Source: Streptomyces sp. Go-475 (lineage in GTDB: Bacteria; Actinomycetota; Actinomycetes; Streptomycetales; Streptomycetaceae). From it: DNA of 64,000 nucleotides. Numbering within the stretch: the first letter of the stretch is position 1; each line of letters starts with the position of its first letter. The position numbers were made by a program, and so were the translations under genes. Below the pieces are notes generated by a model. That model was not told the DNA's origin, did no database searches, and was given only the letters and a program-made list of their open reading frames with translations. Shown here piece by piece: positions 46,278 through 57,071 of the stretch. The DNA lies in contig NZ_CP026121.1 of the NCBI RefSeq assembly GCF_003330845.1, positions 1,903,501-1,967,500 on the forward strand, written 5' to 3'.

Positions 46278-47124
46278 CCGCTCGCAGCGCGCCGGGGCGG
46301 CGGCCGTTGAGGCGGTCCAGGGCGGCGGCTGTGGCGTCGTCCGCGGGCAGGTGGACGATGATGCGCTGGCCCTCGTCGGAAAGCGCCAGCGTCTCGTGCA
46401 GCAGGCGCAGCGAGCCGGCCTGGGGGTGTTCGAGGTGCTGGGAGCCGGTCCGCCGCGGTGTCGTGGTGAGGTCGGCGAACCGGTCGGCGAAGTCCGCCCC
46501 GGCCGTCACCGTCAGCTCCTCGGCCAGCTCGGCGAGGTGCGGGTCCCGGAGAGGGACGCCGTGCCGGAGCCGGGCGACGAGGTCGTCGGCCACCCGGTCC
46601 CAGTCGCGGTAGGCGCTGCGGGCCCGCTCGTCGGTGAACAGGTGCCGGAGCAGGTTGGGCCGCTCGTCGTCGAGCAGGCCGATGGGGCCGACCAGCCGCT
46701 CGTACCCGGCGGTGTGGGCGAGGACGTCGCCGATCCAGTTGACCACCGCGGCGGGGGCCGGTTCCAGGTGGTCGAGGACGGCCCGTACGGTCGGGCGCGC
46801 CGTGCGGCTGAGCGTCGGGGCCGCCGCGCAGACCAGCGGGTCACCGCCGTCCGCTTCCTTGGTCAGGCGGCGGAGCAGCATCCGGTCGGCCAGGGACAGG
46901 TTCAGGGCGTCGGCGAGGGCGCCGAGCACCTGGGCGGACGGGTTGCGGTCGCGGCCCTGTTCCAGCCGGGTGAGGTACTCGACGCTGATGCCGGCCAGCG
47001 TGGCCAGCTCGGCGCGCCGCAGGCCGGGGGTGCGCCGCCGGGGCCCCGCGGGCAGGCCGGCCTCCGCGGGGGTGACGGCCTCGCGCCAGGTGCGCAGGTA
47101 CGTGCCCAACTCGTTGTCGCTCAC
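46261..47124 (-). CDS. Helix-turn-helix regulator with MmyB-like domain
   Basis: This 287-residue protein has an N-terminal XRE helix-turn-helix (LGTYLRTWREAVTPAEAGL, then RRAELATLAGISVEYLTRLEQGRDRNPS). An MmyB-like ligand-binding domain follows (AVVNWIGDVLAHTAGYERLVGP; YRDWDRVADDLVARLR; HPQAGSLRLLHETLALSDE), typical of Streptomyces regulators that may bind a fatty acid. The GTG at 47122-47124 is used; TACGTT lies six bases upstream, so it may be leaderless. The C-terminal residues come from the 41-bp repeat. It is divergent from yceI, which it may control. Confidence 0.9.
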   Translation of the reverse strand: MSDNELGTYLRTWREAVTPAEAGLPAGPRRRTPGLRRAELATLAGISVEYLTRLEQGRDRNPSAQVLGALADALNLSLADRMLLRRLTKEADGGDPLVCAAAPTLSRTARPTVRAVLDHLEPAPAAVVNWIGDVLAHTAGYERLVGPIGLLDDERPNLLRHLFTDERARSAYRDWDRVADDLVARLRHGVPLRDPHLAELAEELTVTAGADFADRFADLTTTPRRTGSQHLEHPQAGSLRLLHETLALSDEGQRIIVHLPADDATAAALDRLNGRRPGALRAVAGTG

Positions 47125-47225
47125 CCGCCGAACGTACAGCGCCCGCGGGCGCGGAGGGTGGCCCCGTCACTACCAGGCTCCGGCCGGTCTCCCTCCGGGG
47201 CCGCGCGGCCCTCAGGGTGGAGGGC

Positions 47226-47786
47226 ATGACGAATGACACCGCCACCACCGCCACCACTGCCCTGCCGCTCGCTCCGGGTCACTGGGCCCTCGACCCGTTC
47301 CACTCCTCCGTGAACTTCACCATCCGTCACCTGGGCATCGCCAAGGTGCGGGGGCGGTTCGAGCGCCTGGAGGCCGGGCTGTTCGTCGGGGAACGGGCCG
47401 AGGACGTGCGGGTCTCCGCGACGATCGACCTGGCCTCGGTGAACACCGGCAACGCCGACCGGGACGCGCACGTACGCGCCGCCGACCTGCTCGACGTCGA
47501 GAAGCGCCCGACGATGACGTACCGCTCGACGCGGGTGTCGGGCGAGGGCGAGGACTGGACCATGGAGGGCGAGCTGACGATCGGCGACGTGACCCGCCCG
47601 GTGACGCTCGCCGTGGAGTTCGGCGGGCTGGTCGACGTGCCCATGGACGGCAGCCGGCACGCCGGGTTCGAGGCGACGGGCGAGATCCGGCGCAGCGACT
47701 TCGGGCTCGACTTCGCGCCCGGCCTGCTCGGGGACGTGGTGAAGATCCAGCTCGACATGCAGTTCGTGGAGCCGAAGGGCGCCTGA
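47226..47786 (+). CDS. YceI-family lipid-binding-like protein
   Basis: This 186-residue protein of the YceI family folds as a lipocalin-like barrel that can hold long isoprenoids in other bacteria. It has WALDPFHSSVNFTIRHLGIAKVRGRF at the start and TYRSTRVSGEGEDWTMEGELTIGDVTRPV in the middle. There is no signal peptide, so it is cytoplasmic. ATG 47226 follows GGAGGG; a longer frame at 47217 is less likely. It is divergent from the MmyB-type regulator and ends at a two-way terminator shared with uvrA. Confidence 0.9.
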   Translation: MTNDTATTATTALPLAPGHWALDPFHSSVNFTIRHLGIAKVRGRFERLEAGLFVGERAEDVRVSATIDLASVNTGNADRDAHVRAADLLDVEKRPTMTYRSTRVSGEGEDWTMEGELTIGDVTRPVTLAVEFGGLVDVPMDGSRHAGFEATGEIRRSDFGLDFAPGLLGDVVKIQLDMQFVEPKGA

Positions 47787-47795
47787 CCACGCAGT

Positions 47796-47845
47796 GAACG
47801 CGCCCGCGCCCCCACAGGGAGTCCCTGTGGGGGCGCGACGCGTTC
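47796..47845. terminator. Bidirectional terminator between yceI and uvrA
   Basis: A 16-bp core stem (CGCGCCCCCACAGGGA with its complement) has an outer GAACGCG / CGCGTTC pair around it. It stands 9 bases from the yceI stop and 11 from the uvrA stop and should end both transcripts. Confidence 0.9.
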
Positions 47846-47856
47846 GGCGGGAGCCC

Positions 47857-50877
<3,021 letters not shown>

Positions 50878-51059
50878 GCCGGTCCGCACCTTTCTTGAGA
50901 GAAGTGACAGGGGCGGGGCCCCCGTCTTTCTCAGACTAGGGGGAGCCACTGACAACGCCGGTCGGATTCACGGGTTGCCAACAAACCCCGGCTCTCCAGC
51001 ATGCCCGACGCCACGTCCGACCATATAGCACGTGCTTTCGATTTACGGCACTGGTGCAC

Positions 51060-51077
51060 CACCTTCACCCGAAGGTG
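51060..51077. promoter_or_regulatory. Inverted repeat CACCTTC-N4-GAAGGTG before the MDMPI-type gene
   Basis: CACCTTC and GAAGGTG are seven-base arms around ACCC, ending ten bases upstream of the TAGGGT -10 and covering the -35 zone. It is a candidate operator. Confidence 0.45.
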
Positions 51078-51086
51078 TGGCGGGGC

Positions 51087-51092
51087 TAGGGT
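51087..51092 (+). promoter_or_regulatory. -10 TAGGGT of a probable leaderless transcript
   Basis: TAGGGT ends seven bases before the ATG at 51100, with no ribosome site between, the classic arrangement for a leaderless actinobacterial message. Confidence 0.5.
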
Positions 51093-51099
51093 CAGCACC

Positions 51100-51789
51100 A
51101 TGATTGATCACGCGCATGACCTGGCGTCTGTACGTGACGCCACCGAGCTGCTGCTGAGCGCAGTCGGCAAACTGGACAACGCCTCTGTGACGGAGCCGTC
51201 ACGGCTGCCCGGCTGGACCCGCGGCCACGTCCTGGCCCACCTCGCCCGCAACGCGGACGCTCTGGTGAACGTCCTGGAGGGCCGCCCCATGTACGTCTCC
51301 GGCGAGGCCCGGGACGCCGACATCGAGCGGGACGCCCCGCGCGCCCTCGACGTCCACCTCGCCGACCTGCGCGAGAGCGCGGCCCGCTTCCAGGCAGCCG
51401 CGGACGCTCCGGCGGACTGGTCGCGCACGGTCGAGCTGCGGGGCGGGGTCACGGACTCCGCGTCCCGGGTGCCGTTCCGCCGGTGGGTGGAGGTGGAGCT
51501 GCACCACGTGGACCTGGGGATCGGGTACGAGCTGGAGGATCTGCCGGCGGAGTTCACGGAGCGGGAGATCGCCTTCCTCGCCGACCGGTTCTCCGGGCAC
51601 CCCGAGGTGCCCTCCACGCGCCTCACGGACGGCACGCGCGCGTGGAGCACGGGACGGGAGGCGGACGACGGGCCCGGGGTGACCGTCACCGGCCCCCCGG
51701 CCGACCTGCTGGGCTGGCTCGCGGGCAGGCGCACCGGAGCCGTCCTGACCGTGGCCGGCGGCCCGCTCCCGGCCCTGCCCCCGCTGTAG
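51100..51789 (+). CDS. Maleylpyruvate isomerase-family, mycothiol-dependent enzyme
   Basis: This 229-residue protein belongs to the DinB-like MDMPI family that uses mycothiol as cofactor. It has LTEP-type SRLPGWTRGHVLAHLARNADAL, with the metal-binding histidine in the loop, and FRRWVEVELHHVDLGIGYE, with a second His pair. The C-terminal part carries GWLAGRRTGAVL. The substrate is unknown. ATG 51100 is preferred to the longer frame from 51001 because of the -10 just upstream and the family-like start. It is divergent from uvrA and 35 bases before a metallo-hydrolase gene. Confidence 0.85.
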   Translation: MIDHAHDLASVRDATELLLSAVGKLDNASVTEPSRLPGWTRGHVLAHLARNADALVNVLEGRPMYVSGEARDADIERDAPRALDVHLADLRESAARFQAAADAPADWSRTVELRGGVTDSASRVPFRRWVEVELHHVDLGIGYELEDLPAEFTEREIAFLADRFSGHPEVPSTRLTDGTRAWSTGREADDGPGVTVTGPPADLLGWLAGRRTGAVLTVAGGPLPALPPL

Positions 51790-51811
51790 GCCCGGGGCCG
51801 TTCCCCCGCTA

Positions 51812-51817
51812 TAGGCT
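51812..51817 (+). promoter_or_regulatory. -10 TAGGCT of a probable leaderless transcript
   Basis: TAGGCT ends seven bases before the ATG at 51825, the same spacing as at 51087-51100, and no ribosome site is present. Confidence 0.5.
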
Positions 51818-51824
51818 GGCGGAC

Positions 51825-52481
51825 ATGACGTACAGCGGACAGGTGACGGTCGGCGGACCTGCCGACGTGCACGAGCTCAAGGACCTGATGATCACCAAGA
51901 TCGCGGTGGGTCCGATGAACAACAACGCCTATCTGCTGCGCTGTCGCGCCACCGACGAGCAGTTGCTGATCGACGCCGCGAACGAGGCGGCCACGCTGCT
52001 CGGCATGATCGGTGACGACGGCATCGCGTCGGTCGTCACGACCCACCGGCACGGCGACCACTGGCAGGCGCTCGCCGAGGTCGTGGCGGCCACCGGCGCC
52101 CGCACCTACGCGGGCCGGGACGACGCCGAGGGCATCCCCGTACGGACCGACGTCCTGGTCGACGACGGCGACACCATCCGGGTGGGGCGCGTGGAGCTGA
52201 CCGCGCGCCACCTGGTCGGGCACACGCCCGGCTCGATCGCCCTCGTCTACGACGACCCGCACGGGCACCCCCATGTGTTCACCGGGGACTGTCTCTTCCC
52301 CGGCGGTGTGGGCAACACCCACAAGGACCCGAAGGCGTTCGCCAGCCTGATCCACGACGTCGAGACGAAGATCTTCGACGTCCTCCCGGACGAGACGTGG
52401 GTGTATCCGGGGCACGGCAACGACACGACCCTGGGCGCGGAACGCCCGCAGCTGCCGGAGTGGCACGCGCGCGGGTGGTGA
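51825..52481 (+). CDS. Metallo-beta-lactamase-fold hydrolase
   Basis: This 218-residue metal hydrolase has the THRHGDHWQAL zinc motif (H-x-H-x-D-H) near residues 66-76, a third His in GHTPGS, the bridging Asp in FTGDCLFPGG, and the C-terminal PGHGNDT. It resembles glyoxalase II-like thiol-ester hydrolases. A mycothiol-conjugate or similar substrate is possible because the upstream gene encodes a mycothiol-dependent enzyme. ATG 51825 is likely the first base of the message. It is cytoplasmic. Confidence 0.9.
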   Translation: MTYSGQVTVGGPADVHELKDLMITKIAVGPMNNNAYLLRCRATDEQLLIDAANEAATLLGMIGDDGIASVVTTHRHGDHWQALAEVVAATGARTYAGRDDAEGIPVRTDVLVDDGDTIRVGRVELTARHLVGHTPGSIALVYDDPHGHPHVFTGDCLFPGGVGNTHKDPKAFASLIHDVETKIFDVLPDETWVYPGHGNDTTLGAERPQLPEWHARGW

Positions 52482-52490
52482 GCCACTGCG

Positions 52491-52533
52491 CGGGGCGCAC
52501 GCGTGGGGCTCGGTATGCCGCGCACGCGCCCCG
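52491..52533 (+). terminator. Possible terminator after the metallo-hydrolase gene
   Basis: CGGGGCGC (52491-52498) pairs with GCGCCCCG (52526-52533) across a 27-base loop, ten bases past the stop. The long loop makes this a modest call. Confidence 0.4.
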
Positions 52534-52559
52534 TGTGAATCATTCGCACACGCCGGCGT

Positions 52560-52800
52560 CGAACGTACGCTCCCCCTCCACGTAGTTGCGCAGTCAACTG
52601 GTAGGAGCCCCGCGCAGGATGACGGCTCCTGGGCGGATGGGCCGCCGGCCTGTCGATCCCCGCCCTCGGCCGGCGGCCCCGGCGTCCGCCGAAATCGCGC
52701 TCACGCGGGGCGCGTTCACACGACTGCAACACCCGTTCCCATCATCCGGACATCTGTTGCCGTGACCTCGACAAACGGGAGCGTCGACTGCCACTCTCCC
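52560..52800 (+). other. Structured leader before the amino-acid ABC transporter
   Basis: This part of the 322-base gap has three inverted repeats: GTTG/CAAC near 52585-52598, AGGAGCC (52603-52609) with GGCTCCT (52624-52630), and a perfect 12-bp stem GGGCCGCCGGCC (52639-52650) with its complement (52668-52679). No known riboswitch consensus was recognised. CACTCT, seven bases before the ATG at 52804, may be a weak -10, in which case the hairpins would lie upstream of transcription. Confidence 0.35.
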
Positions 52801-52803
52801 GCC

Positions 52804-53679
52804 ATGCATCCTGCTCCGCGCGCCCTGCGCCGCGCTGCCGTCGCCGTCGCCCTCCTCGCCGCCGCCGTGAGCTGTGCCCCGCAGCCGGAGGCGTCCTCGG
52901 GCAAGCCCTCCGCATCGGCCACACACGCGTGCGCCCGGGGCAAGCTGACCACCGAGACCCCGGGCAAGCTGACCGTCGCCACCGACGAACCCGCGTACGA
53001 GCCCTGGTTCCAGGACGACGACCCCGCGAACGGCAAGGGCTTCGAGTCGGCGGTCGCGTACGCCGTCGCCGAGGAACTCGGGTACGGCAGGGACAAGGTC
53101 GTCTGGCAGACCGTCCCCTTCAACAAGGCCTTCGCTCCGGGCGAGAAGACGTTCGACTTCGACATCAACCAGGTGTCCATCAGCGAGGAGCGCAGGAAGG
53201 CCGTCGACTTCTCCTCCGGCTACTACGACGTGCGCCAGGCCGTCGTCGCGCTGAAGGGCTCCAAGGCCGCGAAGGCGAAGAGCATCGCCGACCTGAAGGA
53301 CGTGAAGCTGGGCGCCCAGGTGGGCACCACCAGCCTCGACTACATCGACGACGTGGTGCGGCCCACGCGGCCGGCCGCCGTGTACGCCAAGAACGACCAG
53401 GCCAAGTCCGCCCTGAGGAACGGCCAGGTCGACGCGATCGTCGTCGACCTGCCCACCGCCTTCTACATCACCGGCGCCGAGATCACCGACGCGACGATCG
53501 TCGGTCAGTTCGAGAACCAGGGCGGTACGCCGGAACAGTTCGGACTCGTGCTCGACAAGGGCAGCGCGCTCACCCCCTGCGTCTCGCGGGCCGTGGACGC
53601 GCTGCGTGCGGACGGCACACTGGGGAAGATCGAGCAGCAGTGGCTGTCCGACGCCGTCGACGCGCCGGTGCTCAAGTGA
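52804..53679 (+). CDS. Amino-acid ABC transporter substrate-binding lipoprotein
   Basis: This 291-residue lipoprotein captures a polar amino acid outside the cell. The signal peptide (ALRRAAVAVALLAAAVSC) has a lipobox AVSC with cysteine near 24. The body is a family 3 solute-binding domain (LTVATDEPAYEPWFQ; FNKAFAPGEKTFDFDINQVSIS; VGTTSLDYID; AIVVDLPTAFYI). ATG 52804 is chosen because the upstream in-frame ATG at 52762 adds a sequence not belonging to a signal peptide. The gene overlaps the permease gene by GTGA. Confidence 0.93.
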   Translation: MHPAPRALRRAAVAVALLAAAVSCAPQPEASSGKPSASATHACARGKLTTETPGKLTVATDEPAYEPWFQDDDPANGKGFESAVAYAVAEELGYGRDKVVWQTVPFNKAFAPGEKTFDFDINQVSISEERRKAVDFSSGYYDVRQAVVALKGSKAAKAKSIADLKDVKLGAQVGTTSLDYIDDVVRPTRPAAVYAKNDQAKSALRNGQVDAIVVDLPTAFYITGAEITDATIVGQFENQGGTPEQFGLVLDKGSALTPCVSRAVDALRADGTLGKIEQQWLSDAVDAPVLK

Positions 53680-54569
53680 CGCTGAACAAAGAGGAGCGCA
53701 CCGAGGGCTCCGGAGAGCCCGACGTCTACGTCCCGTCCCGGCGACGCCTGGACCGTGAACGCTACCGGCGTGCCCGCGCCCGGCGCGCCACCGCGATCGG
53801 CGCGCTGTCGACGCTCGTCACCGGAGCCGTCCTCTACCTGGTCGTCGTCAACGCCCCGGGCTGGCCGCGCACCAAGGAGACCTTCTTCGACTGGGGGTAC
53901 GCGCGCGAGGCGTTCCCGAAGGTGCTCGAAGGGCTGTGGCTGAACGTCCGGCTGCTGCTGGTCTGCGGAGCCGCGGTGCTCGTCCTCGGCATGCTGATCG
54001 CCGTCGCCCGGACGCTGCGCGGCCCGGTGTTCTTCCCGCTGCGCGTCCTGGCCGCCGCGTACACGGACTTCTTCCGCGGGCTGCCGCTCATCATCAACCT
54101 GATGATCGTCGTCCTCGGTGTCCCCGCGCTGCGGCTCCAGGGAGTGACCGTCGACCCGGTGCTCCTCGGCGGCACCGCGCTCACCCTGACCTACTCGGCG
54201 TACGTCGCCGAGGTGTTCCGCGCCGGCATCGAGTCCGTCCACCCCTCGCAGCGCGCCGCGGCCCGGTCCCTCGGGCTCAGCAACCGGCAGGCGCTGCGGT
54301 ACGTGGTGCTGCCGCAGGCGGTGCGCCGCCAGGTGCCGCCGCTGCTGAACGACCTGGTGTCGCTGCAGAAGGACACCGGGCTCGTCTCGATCGGGGGTGC
54401 GGTGGACGCCGTACGGGCCGCCGACATCATCGTCGGCCGCAGCCTCAACTACACGCCGTACATCGTCGCGGGTCTGGTCTTCGTCGCGCTGACCATCCCC
54501 ATGACCCGTTTCACGGACTGGGTGACGGCGCGCATGGACCGCCGGCGGGCCCAGGGAGGAGTCGCATGA
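53676..54569 (+). CDS. Amino-acid ABC transporter permease
   Basis: This 297-residue permease (HisMQ family) forms the channel of the importer. After about 40 polar residues, membrane segments follow, and the ATPase-docking loop reads GIESVHPSQRAAARSLGLSN near residues 195-215. A single permease gene implies a homodimer. GTG 53676 overlaps the binding-protein stop, and its stop overlaps the ATPase ATG, so three genes form a tight operon. Confidence 0.92.
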   Translation: MTLNKEERTEGSGEPDVYVPSRRRLDRERYRRARARRATAIGALSTLVTGAVLYLVVVNAPGWPRTKETFFDWGYAREAFPKVLEGLWLNVRLLLVCGAAVLVLGMLIAVARTLRGPVFFPLRVLAAAYTDFFRGLPLIINLMIVVLGVPALRLQGVTVDPVLLGGTALTLTYSAYVAEVFRAGIESVHPSQRAAARSLGLSNRQALRYVVLPQAVRRQVPPLLNDLVSLQKDTGLVSIGGAVDAVRAADIIVGRSLNYTPYIVAGLVFVALTIPMTRFTDWVTARMDRRRAQGGVA

Positions 54570-55318
54570 GCGAGACGCCCGTGCTGCGGATGGAGTCCGT
54601 CCGCAAGACCTTCGGCGGCTCGGTCGTCCTGCGGGACGTCGACCTGGAGGTCGCGCCGCACACGGTCACCGCGCTGATCGGCGCCTCCGGCTCCGGCAAG
54701 TCCACGCTGCTGCGGTGCGCGAACCTGCTGGAGGAGATCGACGACGGGGCGATCTGGCTGGACGGCGAGGAGATCACCGACCCGCGCGCCGACCAGGACG
54801 CCGTGCGCCGCCGGATCGGCGTGGTCTTCCAGGCGTACAACCTGTTCCCGCACATGACGGTCCTGGAGAACATCACGCTCGCTCCGCGCCGGGTGCACGG
54901 CGTGCCCCGGGCCGAGGCCGAGGCACGCGCGCGTGAGCTGCTGGAGCGGCTGGGGCTGGGCGGCAGGGCGGACGAGTACCCCGACCGGCTCAGCGGCGGC
55001 CAGCAGCAGCGTGTGGCGATCGTCCGTGCCCTGGCCGTACGCCCCCGGCTGCTGCTGCTCGACGAGATCACCGCCGCCCTCGATCCCGAGTTGGTCGGCG
55101 AGGTCCTCACCGTCGTCCGCGGCCTCAAGGACGAGGGCATGACCATGGTGCTGGCCACACACGAGATGGGCTTCGCGCGGGAGGTGGCCGACCAGGTGTG
55201 CTTCCTGGAGGGCGGGGTGGTGCTGGAACGCGGTACCGCGGAGCAGGTCTTCGGGGATCCGCGGCAGGAGCGCACGCGGCGCTTCCTGCGGCGGATCGTG
55301 GAGGCGGGGCGGTTGTGA
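54566..55318 (+). CDS. Amino-acid ABC transporter ATP-binding protein (GlnQ type)
   Basis: This 250-residue ATPase drives the polar amino-acid importer. Walker A is GASGSGKST near 39-47, signature LSGGQQQR near 140-147, Walker B LLLLDEITAALD with Glu, and the switch histidine in LATHEMGFA. Together with the binding protein and permease it forms a PAAT-family uptake system. The substrate, such as glutamine, glutamate or cystine, is not decided by sequence. Confidence 0.95.
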   Translation: MSETPVLRMESVRKTFGGSVVLRDVDLEVAPHTVTALIGASGSGKSTLLRCANLLEEIDDGAIWLDGEEITDPRADQDAVRRRIGVVFQAYNLFPHMTVLENITLAPRRVHGVPRAEAEARARELLERLGLGGRADEYPDRLSGGQQQRVAIVRALAVRPRLLLLDEITAALDPELVGEVLTVVRGLKDEGMTMVLATHEMGFAREVADQVCFLEGGVVLERGTAEQVFGDPRQERTRRFLRRIVEAGRL

Positions 55319-55385
55319 GGAAGTGCTGTAAGGGGGCGGGCTGTAAGGGCCGGTCGCCTGGTCGGCGGGGCTTACCGGCAGCGGC

Positions 55386-55859
55386 TCAGGTGTCTGCCTG
55401 CCCCGCCCCCGCCAGCGCCGCGACCCGCTCCACGCCGAACACGTACCCCTGCACCCCGCAGCCCGCGATGACGCCGTCGGCGCGCAGCGAGACATAGGAG
55501 TGGTGCCGGAAGGTCTCGCGCTGATGGATGTTGGAGATGTGGACCTCCAACACCGGCATGCCGTCACAGGTGTTGAGGGCATCCAGGATGGCGACGGAGG
55601 TGTGCGAGTAGGCGCCCGGGTTGATCACGATGCCGCAGTGGTTCATGCGCGCCTCGTGGATCCAGTCCACCAACTCGCCCTCGTGGTTGGACTGGCGGAA
55701 GTCGACCGTGCCGCCGTGCGCGGCCGCGGCCTTGGCGCACAGGGCCTCGACGTCGGCGAGGGTGTCGGAGCCGTAGATCTCCGGCTGGCGCTGGCCGAGC
55801 AGGTTCAGATTGGGGCCGTTGAGGATCATGATCGGGGCGTTGGCCAGGGTGCGGGGCAC
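55386..55859 (-). CDS. aroQ: Type II 3-dehydroquinate dehydratase
   Basis: AroQ dehydrates 3-dehydroquinate to 3-dehydroshikimate in the shikimate pathway. The 157-residue product shows [17 protein letters not shown] with the catalytic tyrosine, [32 protein letters not shown] and [17 protein letters not shown] with the active-site histidine. GTG 55857-55859 follows GGAGGAAC. It converges on the ABC transporter operon. Streptomyces often have more than one such gene, so this could be the catabolic or the biosynthetic copy. Confidence 0.95.
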   Translation of the reverse strand: MPRTLANAPIMILNGPNLNLLGQRQPEIYGSDTLADVEALCAKAAAAHGGTVDFRQSNHEGELVDWIHEARMNHCGIVINPGAYSHTSVAILDALNTCDGMPVLEVHISNIHQRETFRHHSYVSLRADGVIAGCGVQGYVFGVERVAALAGAGQADT

Positions 55860-55950
55860 GGTTCCTCCGGTCCGGTCAGGGTCGGGCGGCCCATGGAGGA
55901 CCGCTGCTCACAGCCGGTTTATCACGGTGCGCCGACAGCCCGCCGGGCCG

Positions 55951-55956
55951 TAGCCT
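55951..55956 (+). promoter_or_regulatory. -10 TAGCCT of a probable leaderless transcript
   Basis: TAGCCT ends six bases before the ATG at 55963 and no ribosome site intervenes. Confidence 0.45.
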
Positions 55957-55962
55957 CCCGGC

Positions 55963-57009
55963 ATGACGAGCCCCCTCTACCCTCCCAAGCCGTCCCCCGG
56001 GGACGGCATCGCCGTCATCTCGGCCTCCGGAGGCCTGCCGGAACTCTTGCCGCTCCCCTACGAGCTGGGCCTGGAGCGGCTGCGCGAGGAGTACGAGCTG
56101 GAACCGGTCGAGTATCCGACGACCCGGAAGACGGGGTCGACGCCCCAGGAACGAGCCGCCGACATCCACGCCGCCTTCGCCGACCCGGACATCAAGGCGG
56201 TCATCGCGTCGATCGGCGGGGACGACCAGATCACCGTGCTGCCGTACCTGCACCGTGAGTTGATCCGTGCGAACCCGAAGCCGTTCTTCGGGATGAGCGA
56301 CAACACCAACCTGCTCGCGTTCCTGCGCAACAGCGGCATCGTCGCCTTCCACGGCGGCAGCGTCATGGGCGAGCTGGGCCGCCCCGGGGCCATGCACCCG
56401 CAGACCGCCGACTCCCTGCGCGCGGCCCTGTTCACCCCCGGACCGTACGAGCTGCGGCCCGCCGAGCGGTGGCGCGACATCGACCGGGACTGGGCCGACC
56501 CGGCGACCTTCGACGCCGAGCCGGAGACCCGGCCCGGGACCGGCTGGGCCTGGGTGAACCCCGATCGGGTGGTCGAGGGCCGCACCTGGGGCGGCTGCCT
56601 GGAGATCGTCGGCTGGCTGCTGATGGCCGACCGCGAGATCGCGCGCGACCTGTCCGAGTACGAGGGGGGCGTGCTGCTGCTGGAGACCTCGGAGGAGATG
56701 CCGAGCGCCACGGAGGTCTACCGCACCCTGCGGAACATGGGCGAGCGGGGGCTGCTCCAGCGTTTCCCGGCGCTGCTGATGGGGCGCCCGAAGACGTGGT
56801 TCTTCAACCGGCCCAACCGCCCCGAGGAAGCCGCCCGGTACGCCTCCGACCAGCGCGAGGCCGTCCTGCGCGCCATGCGGGACTACGCCCCCGACACCTT
56901 GATCGTCTTCGACGTGGACTTCGGGCACACCGATCCGCAACTGGTGATCCCCTACGGGGGCACGGTGCGTGTCGACGGACCGGACCGGCGCATCACGGTC
57001 ACGTACTGA
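55963..57009 (+). CDS. S66 family peptidase (LD-carboxypeptidase / microcin C self-immunity type)
   Basis: This 348-residue serine peptidase of family S66 cleaves LD-bonds in peptidoglycan or modified peptides. It has the catalytic serine in FFGMSDNTN near 110-118, the Glu in VLLLETSEE and the His in VDFGHTDPQ near the C-terminus. No signal peptide is present, so it acts in the cytoplasm, as recycling enzymes and MccF-like immunity proteins do. Which of these applies is not clear. ATG 55963 starts right after a -10 element. Confidence 0.88.
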   Translation: MTSPLYPPKPSPGDGIAVISASGGLPELLPLPYELGLERLREEYELEPVEYPTTRKTGSTPQERAADIHAAFADPDIKAVIASIGGDDQITVLPYLHRELIRANPKPFFGMSDNTNLLAFLRNSGIVAFHGGSVMGELGRPGAMHPQTADSLRAALFTPGPYELRPAERWRDIDRDWADPATFDAEPETRPGTGWAWVNPDRVVEGRTWGGCLEIVGWLLMADREIARDLSEYEGGVLLLETSEEMPSATEVYRTLRNMGERGLLQRFPALLMGRPKTWFFNRPNRPEEAARYASDQREAVLRAMRDYAPDTLIVFDVDFGHTDPQLVIPYGGTVRVDGPDRRITVTY

Positions 57010-57071
57010 AGGCCCCTCAAGCCCTCCACGCGCCCCCGTAACCGCCGGTCACCGTGGGTAGTTGACGCGGC

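Noticed and set aside
45808..47229. Open frame through the 41-bp repeats giving a Pro/His/Arg-rich protein with a 41-residue period
   Set aside because: Open in all three plus frames because 41 is not a multiple of three and the unit lacks stops; no ribosome site, and it runs antisense through the MmyB-type regulator.
50878..51099. Search for a LexA (SOS) box upstream of uvrA
   Set aside because: No CGAAC-N4-GTTCG-like site was found; the -10-like TAGTCT at 50938-50933 lacks a correctly spaced -35.
52583..52660. tRNA-like string (D-arm-like CAGTCAACTGGTAGGAGC and a T-loop-like GTCGATCCC)
   Set aside because: No acceptor or anticodon stem can be formed and the distance between arms is too long.
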